A stretch of 64,000 nucleotides of DNA from the NCBI GenBank assembly GCA_963794995.1, contig CAWCFV010000002.1, positions 3,038,001 through 3,102,000 of the forward strand, written 5' to 3'. A program made the position numbers and the translations under genes. The notes beneath the pieces were generated by a model that saw only the letters and a program-made list of their open reading frames with translations, was not told the DNA's origin and did no database searches. Source of the stretch: CAWCFV01 sp963794995. Its GTDB lineage: Bacteria > Actinomycetota > Actinomycetes > JACCUZ01. Within the stretch, counting starts at the first letter, position 1. Each line of letters begins with the position of its first letter. Shown here piece after piece: positions 17,476 through 25,436 of the stretch.

Positions 17476-18359
17476 GACTGCGCGGTCTCCTTCGGCCGGT
17501 CGGGGCGACGCGCGCCGACGACCAGCGCGCCGACGCCCAGCAGGACCACCACCAGCAACCCGGTCAGCACCGTCGGGCCGAGCCCCACGACGAAGCGGGT
17601 CAGCTCCGACTGCACGCGGGTCGCCGCGTCGACCACCGGGTCCCCGGTCGACCGGCCGGCGAGGACCCGGATCTCGAACCAGCCGTACCAGGTGACGTAG
17701 GCGCCGGCGACGACGAGCAGCGCGGCACCGAGCCGGTCCAGCAGGGGACCGGCCCGCCGCAGCCGGGCCACCGCCGACCCGCGCGCCAGGGCGACCGCCA
17801 TGGCCAGGCCGGTGACGACGGCGCCCATCCCCAGCGCGTAGACCACGAAGGTCAGCAACGCGCCCCCGGCGCTGCCACCGCGCGAGGCTGCTCCGGTGAC
17901 CGCGAGGAACGGCCCGATCGTGCAGGACAGCGACGCGGCGGCGAACCCGGCGCCGTAGAGCACCTGTGACCGCATCGTGCGGCTCGGGGCGCGCCCGACC
18001 CTGGCCAGCGCACCGATGCCCGGCAGGTGCCCGCCGCGGACCAGCATCCAGGCGCCGGCGAGGAGCAGGCCGATCCCGATGACCACCGTCACCACGGGCA
18101 GGTAGCGCTCGATCGACAGGCTGAGCCGGGCCAGCACGGCGCCGAAGACGCCGAAGACCGCGACGAACCCGGCGGTCATCGCCACGCTGAAGCGGGCGGC
18201 CCGCAGCACCTGGCCGCGGGTGGTGGTCGTCGTCCCGTCGGCCGGGTCGGCGACGAGCATGAGCAGGTACGCCGGGAGCAGCGCGAAGCCGCACGGGTTG
18301 AGCGCGGCCACCGCGCCGGCGACGAGGGCGAGCGCCAGGGGGAGGTCGGGTGCGCCCAC
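17472..18359 (-). CDS. CcdA/DsbD-type transmembrane thiol-disulfide carrier
   Basis: A 295-residue membrane protein with about seven hydrophobic segments. It carries the paired cysteines of the CcdA family in LNPCGFALLPAYL (Cys23) and in the ASLSCTIGPFLAV segment. These pass electrons from cytoplasmic thioredoxin across the membrane to extracytoplasmic thiol proteins, often for cytochrome c maturation. It is followed by a longer C-terminal extension with an extra membrane segment. The GTG start lies one base after the TlpA-like gene. The likely partner is that lipoprotein rather than a cytochrome system, since no ccs/res gene is in view. Confidence 0.88.
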   Translation of the reverse strand: MGAPDLPLALALVAGAVAALNPCGFALLPAYLLMLVADPADGTTTTTRGQVLRAARFSVAMTAGFVAVFGVFGAVLARLSLSIERYLPVVTVVIGIGLLLAGAWMLVRGGHLPGIGALARVGRAPSRTMRSQVLYGAGFAAASLSCTIGPFLAVTGAASRGGSAGGALLTFVVYALGMGAVVTGLAMAVALARGSAVARLRRAGPLLDRLGAALLVVAGAYVTWYGWFEIRVLAGRSTGDPVVDAATRVQSELTRFVVGLGPTVLTGLLVVVLLGVGALVVGARRPDRPKETAQS

Positions 18360-18360
18360 G

Positions 18361-18921
18361 TCAGCCCAGCATCGCGCGCGCCGTCTGCTCGAGCTGCTCG
18401 CCCGTCAGGGCGCCGTTGACGACCTCGACGTCACCGGCGGCGTCGATGAAGGCGAACGACGGCTGGCCGACGACACCGAACGCGCTCCAGATCGAGCCGT
18501 CGGCGTCGACGACGTGGGCGAAGCCGTCGGTGCCCGTGTCGGAGACGAAGCGCTCCATGTCGCCCTCGGGCCCGCGGCCGGGGACCCCGATCAGGGTGAC
18601 GTCGCCGGCGAGGCGCTGCGCGGTCGCCACGACCTCGGGCGCCTCGGCCCGGCAGATCGTGCACCAGGGCGCCCAGAACCACAGCACCGTGGGCGTGCCG
18701 TCGAGCCCGGCGAAGTCGAACTGCCCGCCGCCCAGCGTCGAGGCCTCCAGCGAGGCGGTCGCCTGCGCGATCTGGGAGGCCGCTGCGGAGCCGGCGTCCT
18801 GGGAGGCCGCCGACCCGGGCGCGGGGCCGGCCCCGTCCGTGGCGGGCGCCGCCCCGCCCCCGCACCCGGTCACGACGAGCGCGACCGCGGCGGCCAGGGT
18901 GAGACGTACGAGCGAGGTCAC
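18361..18921 (-). CDS. TlpA/ResA-like thioredoxin lipoprotein
   Basis: A 186-residue lipoprotein. The signal ends at the lipobox VTGC with Cys20, an Ala/Gly/Ser-rich linker follows, and then comes a thioredoxin fold with the redox motif WCTIC (Cys87, Cys90) and the cis-proline segment VGQPSFAFID. It would sit on the outer face of the membrane and reduce or isomerise disulfides using electrons from the CcdA-type protein encoded next. The redox dipeptide Thr-Ile is unusual compared with the CxxC of classical TlpA, so the redox potential may differ. First gene of a three-gene unit. Confidence 0.88.
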   Translation of the reverse strand: MTSLVRLTLAAAVALVVTGCGGGAAPATDGAGPAPGSAASQDAGSAAASQIAQATASLEASTLGGGQFDFAGLDGTPTVLWFWAPWCTICRAEAPEVVATAQRLAGDVTLIGVPGRGPEGDMERFVSDTGTDGFAHVVDADGSIWSAFGVVGQPSFAFIDAAGDVEVVNGALTGEQLEQTARAMLG

Positions 18922-19000
18922 GCGTCCTCCAGGAGGTGGGCTGGACTGGGCTGGACCTGGGAACCCGCCCGCGACCCCCCCGCTTCCCCCACCCGCCGCC

Positions 19001-19026
19001 GGTTGATCACGTGGACGTGATCGACC
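19001..19026. repeat. Imperfect palindrome upstream of the tlpA-like gene
   Basis: The arms GATCACGT and ACGTGATC surround GG. Extended to 12-bp arms there is one mismatch (GGTTGATCACGT against ACGTGATCGACC). It lies in the 179-bp gap between the S51 peptidase gene and the tlpA-like gene, both on the minus strand, so it could be an operator or a terminator. Two copies of GTACGCCAC follow at about 19044 and 19064. Confidence 0.6.
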
Positions 19027-19100
19027 GCCGCCGGCAGCGGTGAGTACGCCACAGGCGGGGGAGGTACGCCACTACCGGTCGGCCGATCGGTGGGGGGCGG

Positions 19101-19838
19101 TCAGCCCGGGGCGGGGAGCCGGACGACGGAGCCCGCCGGTCGCTCCTCGCGGCCGTCGGCGGTGAGCAGCCACACCGACTGCCTGCCGACGACCTCCCAC
19201 TCCTCGGGGTCCGCCCGGAAGCCACCGACCAGGGCGGTGTCCTCGTCGATGCCGACGGCGGCCAGCCCGTCGCTCCGGTGCGACACCCGGCGCAGGACCG
19301 CGTCCGGCAGCCGGCGGGCGAAGCGGTCGAAGTGCGGCAGCACGGTGAGCCCGGGCACCGCGCCGAGGCCGCGGACGGGGTCGCGGAACGGGTGGCGGAT
19401 CGCCGGCACCTCGCCGCACAGGGCCATCGCCCCGGCGCTGCACCCGGCGAGCGCGGCACCGGCCCGCCACGCCGCGACGATCGCGGCCCACACCGCGGTG
19501 CCGGCCAGCGTCCGGGCCAGGAAGGTCGGGTTCCCGCCGGAGAGGTAGACGAGTCCCGCGCCCTCGACCAGCCCGGCCAGGGCCTCGTCGTCGGCGCTGA
19601 CCCGGTCGACGACGGGGAGGACGACCTGCTCGGCGCCGAGCCGGTGCGCGGCCTCCCGGCCGAGGCCGTGCCAGCGTGCGAGCGAGTCGACGCCCTCCGG
19701 GGCCGCCGCGGTCGCGAGCTGCACGAAGCGGGCCGGCCGCCCGGCCAGCAGGCTGCGCTCGAGGGGCTCCGTCACGGGCAGGTACTCCCCGCTCCCGACG
19801 AGGGCCACCGGCCCGGCGCTCGTCGTCACGGTGCCCAT
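19101..19838 (-). CDS. Peptidase S51 / cyanophycinase-like serine hydrolase
   Basis: A 245-residue protein of the class I glutamine-amidotransferase-like fold. The nucleophile elbow AGCSAGAMAL carries the catalytic Ser, and GLVYLSGGNP precedes it, as in peptidase E and cyanophycinases. The conserved His is probably in LPHFDRF. S51 enzymes cleave Asp-X or cyanophycin bonds; which applies here cannot be told, and no cyanophycin synthetase is nearby. The ATG sits just before a beta-strand with GSGEYLP. It is separated by 179 bp from the redox operon downstream. Confidence 0.8.
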   Translation of the reverse strand: MGTVTTSAGPVALVGSGEYLPVTEPLERSLLAGRPARFVQLATAAAPEGVDSLARWHGLGREAAHRLGAEQVVLPVVDRVSADDEALAGLVEGAGLVYLSGGNPTFLARTLAGTAVWAAIVAAWRAGAALAGCSAGAMALCGEVPAIRHPFRDPVRGLGAVPGLTVLPHFDRFARRLPDAVLRRVSHRSDGLAAVGIDEDTALVGGFRADPEEWEVVGRQSVWLLTADGREERPAGSVVRLPAPG

Positions 19839-19857
19839 GATGCGCCCGGCGTGCCGG

Positions 19858-21009
19858 TCAGGACAGCGTCAGCCGGACGATGCGGTCGTCGCCCTCCCGG
19901 GGGGAGCCGCGGCCGTCGGTGTTGTTGGTGAGCACCCAGAGCGAACCGTCGGGCGCCACCACGACGTCGCGCAGCCGGCCGAACCGCTCGGCCAGGAGGG
20001 CGATGGGCCGGCCGGTGCCCGAGGCGAGCAGGGGGATCTGCCACAGGCGCCGCCCGCGCAGCCCGGCCATGAACACCGACCCGCCGGCGACCGCGATCCC
20101 GCTGGGGGAGGCCTGGTCGGTCCGCCACTGCCGGGCCGGGTCGTGGAAGGACGAGCCGCCACCGGGCCGGCCCTCCACCTCCGGCCAGCCGTAGTTGTCG
20201 CCCGGCTCGATCCGGTTGAGCTCGTCCCAGGTGTTCTGGCCGAACTCGCTGGCCCACATCCGGCCGCGGTCGTCCCAGGCCAGGCCCTGCACGTTGCGGT
20301 GCCCGAGGCTCCACACCGGTGACCCGGCCGTCGGGTTGCCCGGGGCGGGGTCGCCGTCGGGCGTCACCCGGAGGATCTTCCCGCCGAGGTCGTCGGGGTC
20401 CTGGCTGGCCTGGGTACGGCCGCTCTCGCCGGTGGCGACGTAGAGGAACCCGTCCGGGCCGAACGCGATCCGCCCGCCGTTGTGGATCGGCCCGGCGGGG
20501 ATGCCGTCGAGCACGGTCCGCTGGCCGGACAGCCCGGCGCCGTCGTACGTCATCCGGACGACCAGGTTCTGCGAGCCGGCGGTGAGGTACGCGAAGAGCG
20601 TCCGGTCCGACTCGTACGAGGGCGAGAGCGCCAGCCCCAGCAGCCCACCCTCCCCGCCGCCGTCGACCCCCGCGACCGTCCCCACGGGCTCGACGTCACC
20701 GCCGGTGGTCACGTGCACCACCCGGGCCTCGTCCCGCTCGCTCACGAGGGCCGAGCCGTCCGGCAGGAACGCGATGCTCCACGGGGCCGCCAGCCCGGTC
20801 GCGACCACCCCCGCCACCTCGACCTCGGCCACCGGCTCCTCGGGCGCACCTGACGGCGACGCGGCGCTCGAGGAGGGCGGCCGGGTCGACCGGTCCGGAC
20901 CCGGGTCGGCCGCGTCCGGCGTGCCGGTGCACCCGGCGACCGCCACGGCGAGCACCGCGGCGAGGACAGCGGGCGCGGTCGGTCGTACGGCGGTCCGGGG
21001 GCGTCGCAT
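19858..21009 (-). CDS. PQQ-type sugar dehydrogenase (GSDH family) lipoprotein
   Basis: A 383-residue exported lipoprotein (lipobox VAGC, Cys27) followed by a Ser/Pro linker and a six-bladed beta-propeller of the glucose/sorbosone dehydrogenase family. Typical segments are LAAPWSIAFLPDGSALVSERD, GGEGGLLGLALSP, IHNGGRIAFGPDGFLYVATGE, GHRNVQGLAWD and NYGWPEV. Soluble members oxidise aldose sugars with PQQ; many actinobacterial homologues have not been tested. It is expected on the outer face of the membrane. No PQQ synthesis gene is in the window. It ends 19 bp from the S51 gene start and may be co-transcribed with it. Confidence 0.85.
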   Translation of the reverse strand: MRRPRTAVRPTAPAVLAAVLAVAVAGCTGTPDAADPGPDRSTRPPSSSAASPSGAPEEPVAEVEVAGVVATGLAAPWSIAFLPDGSALVSERDEARVVHVTTGGDVEPVGTVAGVDGGGEGGLLGLALSPSYESDRTLFAYLTAGSQNLVVRMTYDGAGLSGQRTVLDGIPAGPIHNGGRIAFGPDGFLYVATGESGRTQASQDPDDLGGKILRVTPDGDPAPGNPTAGSPVWSLGHRNVQGLAWDDRGRMWASEFGQNTWDELNRIEPGDNYGWPEVEGRPGGGSSFHDPARQWRTDQASPSGIAVAGGSVFMAGLRGRRLWQIPLLASGTGRPIALLAERFGRLRDVVVAPDGSLWVLTNNTDGRGSPREGDDRIVRLTLS

Positions 21010-21084
21010 CCGCCCACCCTTCCCGCTGCCGGGGCCGACGGCCACCACGCGGCCCGACGTGACCCGATCGTTAGGGTCGGGTCC

Positions 21085-22155
21085 ATGGCGGAGCCCGGGC
21101 CCCGACCGGCGGTGACCGAGCCGCCCGACCCCCCGCGCGCCGGGCCGCTGCTCACGGACCTCGTCCTCGAGGGCGGTGGGGTCAAGGGCATCGCGCTCTC
21201 CGGCGCGGCCGCGACCCTCAGCCGGGCGGGCTACAGCTTCCCGCGGGTCGCCGGCACGTCGGCGGGCGCCGTGGTCGGTGCGTTCCTCGTCGCGCTGCAG
21301 CGGGCAGGCGAGCCCGTCGAGCGGCTCGAGGACGTCGCGCGCACCCTGGACTACACCCGGCTGCGCGACCGCGGTGCGGTCGGGCGGGCCGCGGGTCCGC
21401 TGGCCCGCCTGGTCGACGGCTTCTCGCTGGCCTTCGACGGCGGGGTGTTCGAGGGCGACTACCTCCGCTCGTGGGTCAAGGGCGCGCTCGCCGACCTCGG
21501 GGTGCGCACCTTCGGTGACCTGAGGCAGGACGACCCGGGCAGCAGCCTGCCGGAGGACATGCGCTACTCGCTGCTGGTCACCGCGAGCGACGTCTCGCGC
21601 AAGCGCTTCGTCCGGCTGCCCTGGGACTACCCGCTCTACGGTCTCGACCCGGACGAGCAGGAGGTCGCGGACGCCGTGCGTGCCTCGGCGTCGATCCCGT
21701 TCTTCTTCGAGCCGGTCACCCTGCGCGCGCAGGGCGAGAACGGGCCGCAGGTCTCGACCCTCGTCGACGGCGGCGTCCTGTCGAACTTCCCCATCGCCGT
21801 GTTCGACCGCAGCGACGGGCGCCCCCCGCGCTGGCCCACGTTCGGCGTACGGCTGTCGATGCGACGCGACGGCCGGGCCAGCACCACCGAGGTCCGCGGC
21901 ACCGTCTCGCTGGCCCTGTCGCTGGTCGAGACGATGCTCGAGGCCTGCGACGCCCAGCACATCGACGACCCCTGCGTGCTGGCGCGCAGCGTGTTCGTCG
22001 ACACGAGCGGCATCTCGCCGGTCGACTTCGGGATCACCGACGAGCAGCAGGAGCAGCTGCTGCTCGCCGGGCACGAGGCGGCCGGCAGCTTCCTCGCCGG
22101 GTGGGACTGGCCGCGCTACCTGGACACCTGCCGGGCCTTCGAGGGGCCGCCGTGA
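21085..22155 (+). CDS. Patatin-like phospholipase
   Basis: A 356-residue patatin-family acyl hydrolase with the full Ser-Asp dyad: oxyanion loop EGGGVKGIAL, nucleophile Ser59 in GTSAG, and Asp228 in DGG. The segment ASASIPFFFEPV is also diagnostic. It probably releases fatty acids from phospholipids. There is no signal peptide, so a cytoplasmic or inner-membrane site is expected. The ATG is 7 bases after TAGGGT (21072-21077), suggesting a leaderless message. Its stop codon overlaps the following dehydrogenase start as GTGA. Confidence 0.88.
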   Translation: MAEPGPRPAVTEPPDPPRAGPLLTDLVLEGGGVKGIALSGAAATLSRAGYSFPRVAGTSAGAVVGAFLVALQRAGEPVERLEDVARTLDYTRLRDRGAVGRAAGPLARLVDGFSLAFDGGVFEGDYLRSWVKGALADLGVRTFGDLRQDDPGSSLPEDMRYSLLVTASDVSRKRFVRLPWDYPLYGLDPDEQEVADAVRASASIPFFFEPVTLRAQGENGPQVSTLVDGGVLSNFPIAVFDRSDGRPPRWPTFGVRLSMRRDGRASTTEVRGTVSLALSLVETMLEACDAQHIDDPCVLARSVFVDTSGISPVDFGITDEQQEQLLLAGHEAAGSFLAGWDWPRYLDTCRAFEGPP

Positions 22156-23054
22156 GGCTGTGGGTGCCGTACGCCGACTGGCCCGCAGCCCTCGACCTCC
22201 CGCCCGGGGTCGAGGCCGACGTGTGGGACGGCGGCGACGAGCTGCCGGCGACCCCGCCGGAGGTCCTCGTCCTGCCGTACATGGCCGGGTCGGCCCCCGC
22301 CGGGCGGCTGGCCGGGCTGCCGGGCCTGCGGGTCGTCCAGACCCTGACCGCGGGCGTCGACGACGTCCGGCCGCTCGTGCCGGACGGCGTCGTGCTGTGC
22401 AACGCCCGCGGTGTGCACGACGCGTCGACCGCCGAGCTCGCCGTCGCCCTGGTCCTCGCGTCGCTGCGCGGGCTGCCGGGCCACGTCCGCGCCGCACAGC
22501 GGGGGGAATGGGCGCACGACACCCGGCCGTCGCTGGCCGACCGGCGCGTCCTGCTCGTGGGCTACGGCGCGGTCGGTGCCGCGGTCGAGGCCCGGCTGTC
22601 CGGGTTCGAGTGCGAGGTGCGCCGGGTCGGGCGCCGGGCCCGCGAGGGGGTCGAGGCGTTCGAGGCGCTGCCGGGGCTGCTGCCGTGGGCCGAGGTCGTG
22701 GTGCTCACGGTCCCGATGACCGACGACACCCGCGGGCTGGTCGACGCCGCGTTCCTCGCCGCGCTCCCGGACGGCTGCCTGGTCGTGAACGTGGCGCGCG
22801 GCCCGGTCGTCGTGACCGACGACCTCCTGGCCGAGGTGACCAGCGGGCGACTGCTGGCGGCGCTCGACGTCACCGACCCCGAGCCGCTGCCGCCGGAGCA
22901 CCCGCTGTGGCGCTGCCCGGGGGTGCTGGTCAGCCCGCACGTCGGCGGCGACACGACCGCGTTCCTCCCCAGGGCGCTGCGGCTGGTGGCCGCCCAGGTG
23001 CGGCGGTACGTCGCGGGCGACCCGCTCGCCAACGTCATCACCTCGGCGTACTGA
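22152..23054 (+). CDS. D-2-hydroxyacid dehydrogenase (NAD-binding)
   Basis: A 300-residue member of the D-isomer-specific 2-hydroxyacid dehydrogenases. It has the dinucleotide motif LVGYGAVGAAVE, the substrate Arg segment VNVARGPVV, an Asp/Glu region DVTDPEPLPPEHPLW and the active-site His in SPHVGGDT. The N-terminal domain is shorter than in SerA or phosphite dehydrogenase. Substrate unknown; glyoxylate or hydroxypyruvate reduction are options. The GTG start overlaps the patatin stop, so the two are probably made together, though no pathway link is apparent. Confidence 0.85.
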   Translation: MRLWVPYADWPAALDLPPGVEADVWDGGDELPATPPEVLVLPYMAGSAPAGRLAGLPGLRVVQTLTAGVDDVRPLVPDGVVLCNARGVHDASTAELAVALVLASLRGLPGHVRAAQRGEWAHDTRPSLADRRVLLVGYGAVGAAVEARLSGFECEVRRVGRRAREGVEAFEALPGLLPWAEVVVLTVPMTDDTRGLVDAAFLAALPDGCLVVNVARGPVVVTDDLLAEVTSGRLLAALDVTDPEPLPPEHPLWRCPGVLVSPHVGGDTTAFLPRALRLVAAQVRRYVAGDPLANVITSAY

Positions 23055-23076
23055 CCCGCTGACGTACGCTCCGCAG

Positions 23077-24390
23077 GTGGGGCCGCGGCCGGTCGAGGAC
23101 CAGCTCGTCGGAGGTGCCGACGGGCGTGCTCCGGCGGGACGGCGACGCCTCGGCTGGGTCGTCGCCGCGCTCGTCGCCGGGACCGTCCTCGTCGTGGCCC
23201 GGCCCGAGCTGGCGCTGCACGGCTCCCCGGTGGAGCCGCCCGGCCCGGTGCCCACCCGGGGCGTGGATCCCGCCCCCCTCCGCGACGGGATCAGGACGGT
23301 CACCTGGGAGGAGCGCGGCGACCTGTCGGGCGACCGGGCCTACGTGTCGGCCAGCGTGCGGCGGATCCGGCAGGACAGCCCGAACGTGGCGCGGATCCTG
23401 TTCGCGGGCACCCTGCCCGACGGCAGCCGCCTGACCCTCAGCGGCACCGACGTCTCCGACGACGGCGTGGCCACCGTGGTGCACGCGATGCTGGCGGCAC
23501 CGGGCATCGCACCGCAGGACGCCTCCGTGGCCGAGGTCACGGCGCTCACCAACCCCCAGCAGGTGCTCGGCTGGGCCGCACCGGGTGTCGACGGCCGGAC
23601 CTACGGGGTCGTCCTCGCGCGGCCAGGTCCGGTGCTGCTCGAGGTCTCGCCCTCGGTGCGCTTCCGGCCCGACGGCACGGCCACCCGCCGCTGGAACCCG
23701 GTGCGCTCGCGCGACGGGACCGCCGTCGTCGACCTGGGCGAGCGGGTCGACCCGGTCGTTGCCGTGCGCGCATCCGGGCTCGGTGTCTACCCGGTCGTGA
23801 CCGTCGTCCGGGTCGCCGCTCCGGACGGCGCGCTGCCGCCGCGGTCCGTGGCGGTCGGCGGGGTCGACGACCCGTCGTACGCCGGGCCGGCCCAGCCGCT
23901 GCTGCTGCAGGGGCTGCGGCAGGGTCTCGAGGGCCTGGTGGACCTCGACACGGCCGACCTGCGGGTGCTCTGGAGCGGTGCGCCGTGGCGGGCCCGCCGG
24001 CTGGCCCTGGTGCTGGCGACCCGGCCGGACGGCGTCCGGCTGCGCGCGCTGGTCGGTCAGGCCGGTTCGCTCGTGTTCCCGGCCGGGGTGCGCGCACTGC
24101 CCACCGGCGCCCCGGACACCGCCCCCTGGCTGCTGGAGCCGTTCACCTCCCAGGACCCGACCTTCCTGCTCTGCCCCACCGGTGCGGCCGTCGTCGTGCG
24201 CAGGCCCGGCGGCGGACCGGTGCGGCTGGCGGTCCCGGACGACGGGGCCGTGGCCGTCTACGAGCCGGCCGCCGGCCCGCCGAGCCTGCGCGGCGCCCGC
24301 GTGCGGGTGCTCGACGGTCTCGACCGCGAGCTGCTCGACGTCGTCCTGCCGGTCGCGGGCCTCGACGACCCGCTGGCGCTGGACGACTGA
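23077..24390 (+). CDS. Conserved-looking membrane-anchored protein, unknown
   Basis: A 437-residue protein with one N-terminal membrane segment (about residues 25-42, LGWVVAALVAGTVLVVA) after a short basic region. The remaining 390 residues are predicted outside and beta-rich. No catalytic motif or known domain was recognised. Many short Val/Gly/Asp turns suggest a beta-sandwich or propeller. The GTG start lies 6 bases after TACGCT (23065-23070), a likely leaderless promoter. The PAP2 gene ends head-on against it with a 13-bp gap. Confidence 0.7.
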   Translation: MGPRPVEDQLVGGADGRAPAGRRRLGWVVAALVAGTVLVVARPELALHGSPVEPPGPVPTRGVDPAPLRDGIRTVTWEERGDLSGDRAYVSASVRRIRQDSPNVARILFAGTLPDGSRLTLSGTDVSDDGVATVVHAMLAAPGIAPQDASVAEVTALTNPQQVLGWAAPGVDGRTYGVVLARPGPVLLEVSPSVRFRPDGTATRRWNPVRSRDGTAVVDLGERVDPVVAVRASGLGVYPVVTVVRVAAPDGALPPRSVAVGGVDDPSYAGPAQPLLLQGLRQGLEGLVDLDTADLRVLWSGAPWRARRLALVLATRPDGVRLRALVGQAGSLVFPAGVRALPTGAPDTAPWLLEPFTSQDPTFLLCPTGAAVVVRRPGGGPVRLAVPDDGAVAVYEPAAGPPSLRGARVRVLDGLDRELLDVVLPVAGLDDPLALDD

Positions 24391-24403
24391 GGACGCGCCG
24401 CCG

Positions 24404-25240
24404 TCAGGCCGCCCGGGGCAGCGATTCCCGGTCGACACCGGTGCGCGCCGGTGTCGCGGTGCCGGTCGGGCCGGGGGACCACCGCCGCGCCAGCACGATC
24501 CCGGCGCCGACCACCGCGGCGCCTGCCACGGCGTCGAGCAGGTAGTGGTTCGCGGTCCCGACGACCACGGCCGTGGTCACCAGCGGGTAGGCGAGGGCGG
24601 CCAGCCGCACCCACCTCCGCCGGGCCAGGCGCAGGACGACCCAGGTGACCCAGACCGCCCACCCGACGTGGAGCGAGGGCATCGCGGCGAGCTGGTTGGT
24701 CAGCCCGCCGAGCCCGCGCGGCGCACTGGCCTGCGCGCCCCACCAGCCGAGGTGGGCCGTGCTCGCGAGGGTGTCGACGTAGCCGGGCAGCATCCGCGGC
24801 GGGGCCATCGGGACGAGGGTGAAGCCGACCAGGCCGAGGGCGCTGGCCGCCACCAGGGCGTTGCGCACCCGGCCGTAGTACGGGCGGTGCCTGCGGTAGG
24901 CCCAGACGAGCACGGCCGGGGTCACGACGTAGTGCAGCAGGGAGTACCAGTAGCTCGCGGCCACGGCCAGCGCCGGCACCGCCTGCAGCGCCGCGTTGGC
25001 CCGCGCCTCGACGGCGAGGTGCAGGCTCCGCTCGAGGGCCAGCAGGTCGCCGGCGTGGCCGAAGGCCTCGCCCGTGGTGGCACCGCCGACGAGGCGGGCC
25101 GCGCTGTAGGCGAGGTAGAGCACCGAGAGCAGGGCGAGCTCACCGGCCCAGCCGCCGAGGCGGCCGCGGCCACGGCGCACCCGGGGCAGCCGGGGCCCGC
25201 GCGTGATCGCGTCGGCCCGGGTGAGCTCGCAGGTGGTCAT
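24404..25240 (-). CDS. PAP2-superfamily membrane phosphatase/transferase
   Basis: A 278-residue integral membrane protein with about six membrane segments and the motifs of the AUR1/inositol-phosphoryl transferase branch of PAP2: a Pro-rich loop with PMAPPRMLPG, then MPSLHVGWAVW and NHYLLDAVAG. The last two carry the catalytic histidines. It could move phospho-head groups between lipids or dephosphorylate a lipid carrier. The ATG at 25240 (MTTCELTRAD) is preferred. The frame stays open upstream across the TCGTCGGG repeats, but that part reads as a low-complexity chance extension. Confidence 0.8.
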   Translation of the reverse strand: MTTCELTRADAITRGPRLPRVRRGRGRLGGWAGELALLSVLYLAYSAARLVGGATTGEAFGHAGDLLALERSLHLAVEARANAALQAVPALAVAASYWYSLLHYVVTPAVLVWAYRRHRPYYGRVRNALVAASALGLVGFTLVPMAPPRMLPGYVDTLASTAHLGWWGAQASAPRGLGGLTNQLAAMPSLHVGWAVWVTWVVLRLARRRWVRLAALAYPLVTTAVVVGTANHYLLDAVAGAAVVGAGIVLARRWSPGPTGTATPARTGVDRESLPRAA

Positions 25241-25262
25241 GTCGTCCTTCGGCGGTTCTTCA

Positions 25263-25302
25263 TCGTCGGGTCGTCGGGTCGTCGGGTCGTCGGGTCGTCG
25301 GG
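25263..25302. repeat. Tandem repeat TCGTCGGG x5
   Basis: Five exact 8-bp copies plus a partial sixth lie between the divergent PAP2 and ilvD starts. The unit is not a multiple of three, and the array is non-coding. Array length may vary between strains and could affect the spacing of promoters. Confidence 0.9.
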
Positions 25303-25328
25303 TCGGGTGGTCCGGTGGTGGCAGGCCC

Positions 25329-25370
25329 CAGCAGACCCGGTCCCGCTTGCGGTCCGCTTGCGGTCTGCTG
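25329..25370 (+). promoter_or_regulatory. Hairpin with internal direct repeat upstream of ilvD
   Basis: The 9-bp arms CAGCAGACC and GGTCTGCTG enclose two tandem copies of CGCTTGCGGTC (25344-25354 and 25355-25365). It lies about 70 bp before the ilvD start. No T-run follows, so it is not an intrinsic terminator of the usual type. A regulatory role is only a suggestion. Confidence 0.4.
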
Positions 25371-25436
25371 GTGCCGTCGGTCTCGGCGGCCGGACCCGCG
25401 CCTGCGTCCCGGCCCCTGCAGTGGCAGCATGCGAGC

